From Pseudomonas sp. CC120222-01a (GTDB lineage Bacteria; Pseudomonadota; Gammaproteobacteria; Pseudomonadales; Pseudomonadaceae), in the NCBI RefSeq assembly GCF_003097235.1, contig NZ_QEQQ01000036.1, positions 1 to 39,580 of the forward strand: DNA of 39,580 bases, read 5' to 3'. The translations under genes were made by a program, and so were the position numbers. The notes below the pieces were generated by a model. That model saw only the letters and a program-made list of their open reading frames with translations, did no database searches and was not told the origin of the DNA. Shown piece by piece: positions 33,201 to 39,580 of the stretch (positions are counted from its first letter, which is position 1; every line of letters starts with the position of its first letter).

Positions 33201-34340
33201 TCAGGCCGAAGCTGGCTCGAACGCTCCGCGCCTGCGGGTCAGCACCACCAAGCCAGCCGCCCCCGCCGCCATCAGCCACAGCAGCGCATGCCCGCTGATC
33301 CATTGGCTCCCCGCCCCGGCCAGCAACGGCCCGAGCAGGCAACCGATACCCCACAGCTGCGCCACATGAGCATTGGCCCGCACAAGCGCGTCATCGCGAT
33401 AGCGCTCGCCGATCAAGATCAGGGACAAGGTGAACAGGCCACCGGCGCTGGCCCCGAACAGTACCCACAGGGGCCAGATCGCCGGCGTATCCAGCAGCAA
33501 CGGAATCGCCAGGCTGGAGACCATCAAAGTCACCGCACAACCGGTGAATAGCGACTGCCGTGACATGTGATCGGCCAGTGCCCCGATCGGCAGCTGCAGC
33601 ACCGCATCGCCGACCACCACGGTGCTGACCATGAACAAGGCAATTTCGGTAGTGAAGCCCTGCTGCAGGCAATACACCGGCAACAGCGTCAGAATCATCG
33701 CTTCGAAGGCAGCGAACAAGGCGACAGCCCAGGCAATCACCGGCAAGCGGCGGCAGAAGACGAACAGGTCGCCAAAAGTCACGCTGCAGGCTTCGGTGCT
33801 GGGTGCACCACCACGCCCGAGCAGCAGCAAGGGTGCCAGCAGCAACAGCCCGGTTGCGGCCCAGAAGCCGAAGTCATCGTCGGAACCCAGGAAGCCCAGC
33901 ACCAGTGGCCCGGCCAGCTGGCTCAAGGCGTAGCTACTGCCGTACAAGGCCACCAGCCGACCACGCCACTGCTCGACCACCAACTGGTTGATCCAGCTCT
34001 CGCCAAGGATGAACACCACGGTCAGCGACATGCCGATCAGCAGGCGCAGGGCCAGCCACAGCGGGTAGCTCGGCAGCAGCGCCACCAGGCCAATGGACAG
34101 CGCCCCGCCCCACAGGCACAGGCGCATCGCCGAGGGCACGCCGAACCAGCCGGCCAGGCGGCTGGCCAGGCTGGCCCCGAGCAGCACGCCCAATGCCGGC
34201 ATCGCCGCCATCACGCCGATGGCGAACCCACCGTAGCCCCAGGCCTCAAGGCGCAGGGACACCAGCGGCATACTCACACCGAGCGCGAGCCCGACACTGA
34301 GCACCGACGCCAGCACGGCAAAATAGGTTCCCCAACGCAT
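33201..34340 (-). CDS. MFS transporter, YcaD-like
   Basis: This 379-residue protein has about 12 membrane helices of the major facilitator superfamily, with LGVSMPLVSLRLEAWGYGGFAIG at the first helix and LGASLASRLAGWFGVP before the second repeat. The short loops and the SWINQLVVEQWRGR segment suggest the YcaD/YfkF branch, whose substrates are unknown. ATG 34340 has GGGAGG upstream; a longer frame to 34427 lies in REP sequence. It is convergent with the phospholipase-D lipoprotein gene and runs in the same direction as kauB upstream, after a REP pair. Confidence 0.88.
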   Translation of the reverse strand: MRWGTYFAVLASVLSVGLALGVSMPLVSLRLEAWGYGGFAIGVMAAMPALGVLLGASLASRLAGWFGVPSAMRLCLWGGALSIGLVALLPSYPLWLALRLLIGMSLTVVFILGESWINQLVVEQWRGRLVALYGSSYALSQLAGPLVLGFLGSDDDFGFWAATGLLLLAPLLLLGRGGAPSTEACSVTFGDLFVFCRRLPVIAWAVALFAAFEAMILTLLPVYCLQQGFTTEIALFMVSTVVVGDAVLQLPIGALADHMSRQSLFTGCAVTLMVSSLAIPLLLDTPAIWPLWVLFGASAGGLFTLSLILIGERYRDDALVRANAHVAQLWGIGCLLGPLLAGAGSQWISGHALLWLMAAGAAGLVVLTRRRGAFEPASA

Positions 34341-34370
34341 TGCAGCCTCCCAGGCAGGTTTTTCCAGGCC

Positions 34371-34469
34371 CGTTCGCGGCGGTGCGGCGGTCCGACAAGC
34401 CCGCTCCCTCAGGTCCGGCGCTGGCATTGAGAGCAGCGCAGTACCTGTGGGAGCGGGCTTGCCCGCGAA
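34371..34469. repeat. REP inverted pair with an enlarged head
   Basis: The left REP carries 20 bases (34380-34399) between TTCGCGG and CCCGCTCC, as at 6128-6147. The right REP is normal. It lies between kauB and the MFS gene. Confidence 0.85.
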
Positions 34470-34482
34470 AAAGACTACCGGA

Positions 34483-35976
34483 TTACAGCTTGATCCAGGT
34501 CGCCTTCAGCTCGGTGTACTTCTCCAGTGCGTGCAGCGACTTGTCACGGCCGTTGCCCGACTGCTTGAAGCCGCCGAACGGCGCGGTCATGTCGCCGCCG
34601 TCGTACTGGTTGACCCAGACGCTGCCAGCGCGCACGGCACGGGCAGTCTTGTGGGCCTTGGAGATATCCGAGGTCCAGATGCCGGCTGCCAGGCCATACG
34701 GGGTGTCGTTGGCGATGGCGATGGCTTCTTCGGCGGTGTCGAAGGCGATCACCGACAGCACTGGGCCGAAGATCTCTTCCTGGGCGATCTTCATGGCGTT
34801 GGTCACGCCGTCGAAGATGGTCGGCTCGACGTAGGTGCCGCCGGTTTCTTCCAGGGTGCGCTTGCCGCCGGCCAGCAGCTTGGCGCCGTCCTTGTGGCCG
34901 GCGTCGATGTACGACAGCACGGTGTTCATCTGCTGGGTATCGACCAGGGCACCGACGGTGGTCTGTGGGTCCAGCGGGTTGCCTGGCTTCCAGCCTTTGA
35001 GGGCCTCGACCACCATTGGCAGGAACTTGTCCTTGATCGAACGCTCGACCAGCAGACGGGAACCGGCGGTGCAGACTTCGCCCTGGTTGAAGGCGATGGC
35101 GCTGGCGGCAGCTTCAGCGGCGGCTTGCAGATCCGGGGCGTCGGCGAAGACGATGTTCGGGCTCTTGCCACCGGCTTCCAGCCAGATGCGCTTCATGTTC
35201 GACTCGCCAGCGTAGACCATCAGTTGCTTGGCGATCTTGGTCGAACCGGTGAACACCAGGGTGTCGACGTCCATGTGCAGTGCCAGGGCCTTGCCCACGG
35301 TGTGGCCGTAGCCTGGCAGCACGTTCAGCACGCCAGCCGGGATGCCGGCTTCGATCGCCAGCTGGGCGATGCGGATGGCGGTCAGCGGGGATTTTTCGGA
35401 CGGCTTGAGCACCAGCGAGTTGCCGGTAGCCAGGGCCGGGGCGATTTTCCAGCAGGCCATCAGCAGCGGGAAGTTCCACGGCACGATGGCACCGACCACG
35501 CCAACCGGCTCACGGGTCACCAGGCCGAGCTGGTCGTGTGGGGTCGGGGCGACTTCGTCGTAGACTTTGTCGATCGCTTCGGCGGTCCAGTGAATGGCTT
35601 GCGCCGCGCCTGGCACGTCGATGCTGGAGGAGTCGCCGATCGGCTTGCCCATGTCCAGGGTTTCGAGCAGCGCCAGCTCTTCGACGTTCTTGCGCAGCAG
35701 GTCGGCGAAGCGGATCAGCTTGGCTTTGCGCTTGGCCGGGGCCAGTTGCGACCAGACGCCGGAATTGAAGGTGGCGCGGGCGTTTTCCACGGCGCGGTTG
35801 GCGTCGGCCAGGTCGCAGCTGGCAACCTTGGCCAGGAAGCGTCCGTCGACCGGGCTCAGGCAGTCGAATGTTTCACCGGATGCGGCGTCGGTGTATTCGC
35901 CGTTGATGAAGGCGCGGCCTTCGATCTTCAGTTGCTGGGCACGTTGTTCCCAGTCCGCACGGGTCAGGGTGGTCAT
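34483..35976 (-). CDS. kauB: Aminoaldehyde dehydrogenase KauB
   Basis: The 497-residue enzyme closely resembles, from memory, P. aeruginosa KauB, the NAD-dependent dehydrogenase that oxidises the aminoaldehydes made from agmatine, putrescine and related amines. The key residues are Asn168 (PWNFP), Lys191 (LKPSEK), Glu267 (LEAGGKSPN) and Cys302 (NQGEVCTAGSR). The C-terminus ELKATWIKL is typical. ATG 35976 has GGAGGAG upstream. A palindrome like the PuuR box overlaps the promoter region, in line with control by the PauR-like repressor at 24021-24569. The divergent neighbour is a cupin gene. Confidence 0.93.
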   Translation of the reverse strand: MTTLTRADWEQRAQQLKIEGRAFINGEYTDAASGETFDCLSPVDGRFLAKVASCDLADANRAVENARATFNSGVWSQLAPAKRKAKLIRFADLLRKNVEELALLETLDMGKPIGDSSSIDVPGAAQAIHWTAEAIDKVYDEVAPTPHDQLGLVTREPVGVVGAIVPWNFPLLMACWKIAPALATGNSLVLKPSEKSPLTAIRIAQLAIEAGIPAGVLNVLPGYGHTVGKALALHMDVDTLVFTGSTKIAKQLMVYAGESNMKRIWLEAGGKSPNIVFADAPDLQAAAEAAASAIAFNQGEVCTAGSRLLVERSIKDKFLPMVVEALKGWKPGNPLDPQTTVGALVDTQQMNTVLSYIDAGHKDGAKLLAGGKRTLEETGGTYVEPTIFDGVTNAMKIAQEEIFGPVLSVIAFDTAEEAIAIANDTPYGLAAGIWTSDISKAHKTARAVRAGSVWVNQYDGGDMTAPFGGFKQSGNGRDKSLHALEKYTELKATWIKL

Positions 35977-36096
35977 ACGAAACTCCTCCTCTTGTTTAGG
36001 TGCAACGCCGCACTGAGGACTCACTGGCGTTGTCAGAATTCTGGCCGGGCGACGAGCGCACACTGGCAAGCGATACCCTAAACCAGGCGGGGTAAA

Positions 36097-36115
36097 GTAT
36101 CAATATATTTGACAC
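36097..36115. promoter_or_regulatory. PuuR/PauR-like operator at kauB-cupin
   Basis: GTATCAA-TATAT-TTGACAC is an imperfect dyad (one mismatch in 7 arm pairs) whose core CAATATATTTGAC resembles the E. coli PuuR site core CAATATATTG. On the kauB strand TTGATA within it lies 17 bp from a -10-like TAGGGT, so binding would block the promoter. It is also 58 bp before the divergent cupin gene. Confidence 0.55.
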
Positions 36116-36172
36116 GAGCGGCCTAAAAGCCTACTGATGTGCATTTTATTAAACAACAACAGGAGCCGCACC

Positions 36173-36532
36173 ATGAGCATCGCCAGCATCATCGACTTCG
36201 CCCAGGTTCTCACCGAGGCCGAACGCTACCGCCCGGCCGCGGAAAAAATCCTCAAGGGCGAGCCGGACCAGGCTGTCTACAACCACTATTCCAGCCCATG
36301 CGGGCAGTTCGCTGCGGGCGTCTGGGAAGGTGAAGTTGGCCAGTGGACGGTGAACTACACCGAGCATGAGTACTGCGAGATCGTCCAGGGTGTTTCGGTG
36401 CTACGTGACCAGGATGGCGGGGCCAAAACCTTGCGTACCGGTGATCGGTTTGTCATCCCGGCAGGCTTCAAGGGCACCTGGGAGGTGCTGGAGCCTTGCC
36501 GCAAGATTTATGTGATGTTCGAGCAGAAGTAA
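36173..36532 (+). CDS. Small cupin protein (Cupin_3/DUF861)
   Basis: This 119-residue protein is a single cupin of the Cupin_3 type: NHYSSPCGQFAAGVWEGEVGQWTVNYTEHEYCEIVQG in the first half and TLRTGDRFVIPAGFKGTWEVLEP in the second. Members often sit beside polyamine genes and may bind an amine or metal; its function is not established. ATG 36173 has AGGAG upstream. It is divergent from kauB and shares the PuuR-like operator, so a role in polyamine catabolism is plausible. Confidence 0.85.
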   Translation: MSIASIIDFAQVLTEAERYRPAAEKILKGEPDQAVYNHYSSPCGQFAAGVWEGEVGQWTVNYTEHEYCEIVQGVSVLRDQDGGAKTLRTGDRFVIPAGFKGTWEVLEPCRKIYVMFEQK

Positions 36533-36615
36533 CTATGTAGTGCTGGTCACTTGAACAGCTGCGTGAGGATGGTCGCGCCCCTATCGGGCCATCTTCATGC
36601 TAAAGGAAGCTGTCC

Positions 36616-36819
36616 ATGAACAACGACCAAGTGCTGCAAACCCTCGATCACCTGATCGGTACCCCCTACGAACCATCGGTGAAAAACACCATCACCGAGA
36701 TCACTGGCCGCCCCCGCGTCGTCGGTCCCAACGAGATCAGCACACGCGAGTACGATATCAACCGGATTCACATCCGCACCGATGCCAACCAGCTGATTCA
36801 GGGCTTCAGCTTCAACTGA
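36616..36819 (+). CDS. I78-like peptidase inhibitor (small, cytoplasmic)
   Basis: This 67-residue protein has the pattern of the I78 potato-inhibitor-like family: LGTPY-type start (LIGTPYEPS), a central TGRPRVVGPN, then STREYDINRIHIRTDANQLIQGF, matching the family's DYRPDRLNV...VD...I. Usual members are exported and have a Cys pair; this one has neither, so it is probably cytoplasmic and its target is unknown. ATG 36616 has AAGGA upstream. A strong bidirectional terminator follows 15 bp after the stop. Confidence 0.7.
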   Translation: MNNDQVLQTLDHLIGTPYEPSVKNTITEITGRPRVVGPNEISTREYDINRIHIRTDANQLIQGFSFN

Positions 36820-36834
36820 CCTGGCTGCAGTCAT

Positions 36835-36870
36835 AAAAAAACCCGCGTCCTTTCGGATGCGGGTTTTTTT
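36835..36870. terminator. Bidirectional terminator between I78-like gene and rpmG
   Basis: CCCGCGTCC-TTTC-GGATGCGGG forms a 9-bp stem (one G-T pair) flanked by seven A's on the left and seven T's on the right. It works for both convergent genes: the I78-like gene (plus) and rpmG (minus). Confidence 0.92.
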
Positions 36871-36885
36871 CAGGTCGCCGATCAA

Positions 36886-37041
36886 TTACTTGATCTTGGC
36901 TTCCTTGTACACCACGTGCTTGCGAACAACCGGATCGTATTTCTTGATCTCGATTTTGTCCGGGGTGGTGCGCTTGTTCTTGTCGGTGGTGTAGAAGTGG
37001 CCGGTACCGGCACTCGAAACCAGACGGATCAATTCACGCAT
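36886..37041 (-). CDS. rpmG: 50S ribosomal protein L33
   Basis: This 51-residue protein (MRELIRLVSSAG at the start, TDKNKRTTPDKIEIKKYDPV in the middle, ending KEAKIK) is ribosomal protein L33 of the zinc-free type, with no Cys residues. It binds 23S rRNA near the E site. It lies 11 bp after rpmB on the same strand, in an rpmB-rpmG operon. ATG 37041 has GGGAG upstream. A bidirectional terminator follows at 36835-36870. Confidence 0.96.
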   Translation of the reverse strand: MRELIRLVSSAGTGHFYTTDKNKRTTPDKIEIKKYDPVVRKHVVYKEAKIK

Positions 37042-37052
37042 GATGTTCTCCC

Positions 37053-37289
37053 TTAAACCTTGGCGCCAGCTTTACGGATATCAACCAGAACGGCGTCGAT
37101 GCCGCGCTTGTCGATGATACGCATGCCTTTGGCGGATACGCGCAGACGCACGAAACGCTTCTCGGATTCAACCCAGAAACGGTGGTGCTGCAGGTTCGGC
37201 AGGAAACGACGACGGGTTTTGTTGTTTGCGTGGGAAATGTTGTTCCCGGTTACTGGACCCTTACCAGTAACTTGACAGACTCTCGACAT
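37053..37289 (-). CDS. rpmB: 50S ribosomal protein L28
   Basis: This 78-residue protein (SRVCQVTGKGPVTGNN at the start, RRRFLPNLQHHRFWVESEKRFVRLRVS in the middle) is ribosomal protein L28, which binds 23S rRNA in late assembly. ATG 37289 has AGAGGG upstream. It heads an rpmB-rpmG operon transcribed from a good sigma-70 promoter at 37437-37465, with a leader of about 140 nt that contains two hairpins. It is divergent from the peptide-binding protein gene. Confidence 0.97.
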   Translation of the reverse strand: MSRVCQVTGKGPVTGNNISHANNKTRRRFLPNLQHHRFWVESEKRFVRLRVSAKGMRIIDKRGIDAVLVDIRKAGAKV

Positions 37290-37436
37290 GACTCAGCCCT
37301 CTAAAACCACATGCCCAACCCGGCATGGGTTGGCCGCTTAATCTCTCAGTCTTTGGCGCCAGGCGCCGTGATTCTGGAGGTCTTATCGACCGGATCCGCT
37401 GATGCGACAGGCCGAGCCCCTAGAAAAGAGCGCTGC

Positions 37437-37465
37437 TTTATACCAGAAAGACTACGCCGCAACAA
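37437..37465 (-). promoter_or_regulatory. rpmB-rpmG promoter
   Basis: On the minus strand TTGTTG (37460-37465) and TATAAA (37437-37442) are 17 bp apart, a strong sigma-70 match. The leader to rpmB (about 140 nt) holds a hairpin CCAACCC-ATGCC-GGGTTGG and a GGCGCC repeat. The remaining 361-bp gap upstream of the peptide-binding gene shows nothing else. Confidence 0.7.
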
Positions 37466-37650
37466 CAGAAGATGAGCATTCGTGTGCTGCAAATCGCGCG
37501 CGAGCAGCATAGCGACTCGCCCGCCGAGCTGTCGACCGCTCGTCGCCAAGCGACTGAAAAAGAAGGTGGTCATTTCCGAAAACGCACACTAGGGTAGGAC
37601 GTTTCCAGACTGCGCCGGCAGATGGGCCACTGACCAGCCAAGGAGCCACG

Positions 37651-39240
37651 ATGCGTGCTGCCGCCCTTTCCTTATTGTTCACCTCTCTGTTCGCCGCTGG
37701 CGTTGCCCAGGCCGCCCCGCTGAGCGTCTGCACCGAAGCCAGCCCCGAAGGCTTCGACGTGGTCCAGTACAACTCGCTGACCACCACCAACGCCTCGGCC
37801 GACGTGCTGATGAACCGCCTGGTCGAGTTTGACGCGGGCCAGGGCAAGGTGGTGCCGAGCCTGGCGCAGAGCTGGACGGTGTCGGCTGACGGCCTGACCT
37901 ACGACTTCAAGCTGCGCGACGGGGTGAAGTTCCACACCACGCCGTACTTCAAGCCGACCCGCGAACTGAACGCCGACGACGTGCTGTTCAGCTTCCAGCG
38001 CATGCTTTACCCCGCCCACGCCTGGCACAAGACCGCGCCGGGCGGCTACCCGCACGCCCAGTCACTGCAACTGGGCAGCCTGATCAAGACGATCGAGGCC
38101 CCGGAACCCAACACCGTGCGTTTCACCCTGACCCACGCCGACGCCACGTTCCTGGCCACCCTGAGCATGGGCTTCGCCTCGATCTACTCGGCCGAGTACG
38201 CCGACAAGCTGATGAAGGACGGCACCCCGGAGAAACTCAACAGCCAGCCGATCGGCACTGGCCCGTTCGTCTTCCAGCGCTTCCAGAAGGACGCCGTGGT
38301 GCGCTATCGCGCCAACCCGGACTACTTCGACGGCAAGCCGGCAGTCGACCCACTGATTTTCGCCATCACCCCCGACGCCAACGTGCGCCTGCAGAAGCTC
38401 AAGCGCGGCGAATGCCAGGTAGCCCTGTCGCCCAAGCCGGTGGACATCGCCGAAGCCGGCAAGGACGGCAACCTCAAGGTTGCCACCACCCCGGCGTTCA
38501 TGACCGCCTTTGTCGCCATCAACAGCGAACACCCGCCGCTGGACAAGCCTGAAGTGCGCCAGGCGATCAACCTGGCCTTCGACAAGCAGGCCTACCTCAA
38601 GGCCGTGTTCGAAGACACCGCCACCGCCGCCAACGGCCCCTACCCGCCCAACACCTGGAGCTACGCCAAGGACTTGCCCGGCTACCCGCTCAACCTGACC
38701 AAGGCCAAGGCACTGCTGACCAAGGCCGGTCTGGCTGACGGCTTCAGCACCACCATCTGGACCCGCCCGTCGGGCAGCCTGCTCAACCCCAACCCGAGCC
38801 TGGGGGCACAGATGCTCCAGGCTGACCTGGCGAAGATCGGCATCAAGGCCGAGATCCGCGTGATCGAGTGGGGCGAGCTGATCCGCCGGGCCAAAGCCGG
38901 CGAACATGACCTGCTGTTCATGGGCTGGGCCGGCGACAACGGCGACCCGGACAACTTCCTCAGCCCGCAATTTTCCTGCGCGGCGGTAAAGTCGGGGACC
39001 AACTTCGCACGGTTCTGCGATGACCGCCTGGACCAGCTGATCAGTGCCGGACGCACCACCAACGACCAGAGCGTGCGCAGCCGGCTGTACCAACAGGCAC
39101 AGACCTTGATCCAGCAGCAGGCACTGTGGGTGCCGCTGGCGCACCCGACGGCGGCGACGCTGTTGCGCCAGGGGGTCGAGGGGTACCAGGTGAGCCCGTT
39201 CGGGCGGCTGGACTTCAGCAAGGTCTCGGCTACTCGCTGA
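37651..39240 (+). CDS. Periplasmic peptide-binding protein (DppA-like)
   Basis: The 529-residue protein is the solute-binding part of an ABC transporter of the SBP_bac_5 family, which carries di- or oligopeptides. The signal peptide is MRAAALSLLFTSLFAAGVAQA. Family segments are VVPSLAQSWTVSADGLTYDFKLRDGVKFH, then QPIGTGPFVFQRF near residue 200, and IEWGELIRRA with LLFMGWAGDNGDPDNF later. ATG 37651 has AAGGAG upstream. No permease or ATPase gene follows in the window: the downstream sequence is a truncated REP and the IS110 element. It stands divergent from rpmB. The ligand is unknown. Confidence 0.92.
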   Translation: MRAAALSLLFTSLFAAGVAQAAPLSVCTEASPEGFDVVQYNSLTTTNASADVLMNRLVEFDAGQGKVVPSLAQSWTVSADGLTYDFKLRDGVKFHTTPYFKPTRELNADDVLFSFQRMLYPAHAWHKTAPGGYPHAQSLQLGSLIKTIEAPEPNTVRFTLTHADATFLATLSMGFASIYSAEYADKLMKDGTPEKLNSQPIGTGPFVFQRFQKDAVVRYRANPDYFDGKPAVDPLIFAITPDANVRLQKLKRGECQVALSPKPVDIAEAGKDGNLKVATTPAFMTAFVAINSEHPPLDKPEVRQAINLAFDKQAYLKAVFEDTATAANGPYPPNTWSYAKDLPGYPLNLTKAKALLTKAGLADGFSTTIWTRPSGSLLNPNPSLGAQMLQADLAKIGIKAEIRVIEWGELIRRAKAGEHDLLFMGWAGDNGDPDNFLSPQFSCAAVKSGTNFARFCDDRLDQLISAGRTTNDQSVRSRLYQQAQTLIQQQALWVPLAHPTAATLLRQGVEGYQVSPFGRLDFSKVSATR

Positions 39241-39246
39241 ACCTGC

Positions 39247-39273
39247 ACCGGCCTCTTCGCGGGCAAGCCCGCT
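39247..39273 (+). repeat. REP element interrupted by the IS110 element
   Basis: CCGGCCTCTTCGCGGGCAAG followed by CCCGCT matches the REP core up to 39273, then diverges (expected CCCACAGG, found TGTATGG). The IS element has therefore entered the REP at or next to the CT at 39272-39273. Confidence 0.85.
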
Positions 39274-39285
39274 TGTATGGTTAGA

Positions 39286-39448
39286 CTTGAAGGGGTGGTG
39301 GGACTAAATGCCCGATTCTGACTGTTCGCAGCAGTACAGACCGTGGGAGACATCGCCCCACCCCTTCCACCAAAGCGCCGATAAAGAATGCATCGTTTGC
39401 AAGCGACGATAGAAGCAAGCCAGCGCCTCTTGGTGAAACCCCTTCAAG
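39286..39448 (+). ncRNA. Candidate IS110 bridge RNA region
   Basis: The non-coding left end holds several stems. TCTGACTG (39317-39324) pairs with CAGT-A-CAGA (39332-39340), with one bulged A. ATCGT (39392-39396) pairs with ACGAT (39406-39410), with GCAAGC in the loop. GAAGGGGTGG (39289-39298) pairs with CCACCCCTTC (39358-39367). In IS110-group elements this position encodes the bridge RNA that pairs target and donor DNA. The exact ends are not known. Confidence 0.45.
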
Positions 39449-39477
39449 CCGAAAAACCATAACGTGAGGTGGCTCCC

Positions 39478-39580
39478 ATGGCAATGCAGGTTGGAAAGCT
39501 GATCGTGGGTGCGGATGTCGCAAAAGCTGAACTGGTGATTCATCACGATGATTGCGATGAGATCATCAGGCTCAAAAACT
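39478..39580 (+). CDS. IS110-family transposase (N-terminal part)
   Basis: The visible 34 residues begin MAMQVGKLIVGADVAKAEL, the start of a DEDD (RuvC-like) transposase; the first catalytic Asp is in GADVAKAEL. Such recombinases act with a bridge RNA. ATG 39478 has GAGG 9 bases upstream; a second ATG lies two codons on (39484). The rest of the gene lies outside the window, so the family call rests on the N-terminus, the REP insertion and the long left non-coding end. Confidence 0.75.
   Translation, partial: MAMQVGKLIVGADVAKAELVIHHDDCDEIIRLKN

Larger units (their letters stand above)
39274..39580 (+). mobile_element. IS110-family element, 5' part
   Basis: From about 39274 the sequence stops matching the REP and has about 204 bp of non-coding left end, then a transposase gene at 39478. 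Insertion in a REP at CT, no visible terminal inverted repeat and a long left non-coding end fit the IS110 group (for example ISPpu9/ISPpu10-like elements of P. putida, from memory). The right end lies outside the window. Confidence 0.75.

Noticed and set aside
39281..39546. Minus-strand frames of about 80 codons over the IS110 left end
   Set aside because: They have no ribosome site or known domain; an antisense RNA in the same place is possible but not shown.
1..39580. CRISPR arrays, tRNA or rRNA genes, prophage
   Set aside because: No regularly spaced repeats, no tRNA-like fold or rRNA sequence and no phage genes were seen. The repeated sequences are REPs.

Overview
The window reads as chromosome of a Pseudomonas of the P. 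putida group. The signs are high GC, the gene set and order, and many intergenic inverted pairs of the P. putida REP element (core TTCGCGGGCAAGCCCGCTCC). From memory, gene order from the LysR/MATE pair through rep, xpt, cytochrome c5, pauR, alr, dadA, lrp, kauB and rpmBG to the peptide-binding protein resembles P. putida KT2440 and, more loosely, P. aeruginosa PAO1; no alignment was run. Both edges lie in insertion sequences: the 3' end of an IS3-family element (1-353) and the 5' end of an IS110-family element (about 39274-39580).

Layout. 363-4455 (minus): Tat-exported amidohydrolase, alpha/beta-hydrolase esterase, small two-helix membrane protein, YcaC-type isochorismatase-family hydrolase. 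4678-6105 (plus): MscS channel with a cyclic-nucleotide-like domain. 6206-11764: lysine/pipecolate catabolism (amaA, amaB, divergent LysR regulator, hglS). 11908-18317: chemoreceptor, LysR/MATE divergent pair, GSDEF-EAL protein. 18617-21264: rep and xpt. 21378-27847: acetyl-CoA hydrolase/transferase family protein, cytochrome c5, pauR-like regulator, alanine racemase, dadA and the divergent Lrp regulator. 27849-36819: cysteine-cluster protein, PuuB-like oxidase, DUF1127 protein, MocR regulator, phospholipase-D lipoprotein, MFS transporter, kauB, cupin and an I78-like small protein. 36886-37289: rpmB-rpmG. 37651-39240: periplasmic peptide-binding protein.

How the genes work together. AmaA and AmaB oxidise L-pipecolate to 2-aminoadipate, and HglS turns 2-oxoadipate into D-2-hydroxyglutarate, so 6206-11764 serves the D-lysine route. 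DadA and Alr interconvert and oxidise alanine under a divergent Lrp-type regulator. The PuuB-like oxidase, KauB and the PauR-like repressor fit gamma-glutamylated polyamine catabolism. A PuuR-like palindrome overlaps the kauB promoter region.

The most interesting element is at the right edge. An IS110-family element has entered a REP sequence at a CT dinucleotide, and about 200 bp of structured non-coding sequence precedes its transposase. That is where IS110-group elements encode the bridge RNA that programs target choice. Other leads are a LysR palindrome, a sigma-28 promoter, a Fur-like box, a dual-start Tat amidohydrolase and REP variants with enlarged heads. Twelve REP pairs plus one truncated REP were found. 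No tRNA, rRNA, CRISPR array or prophage was seen.
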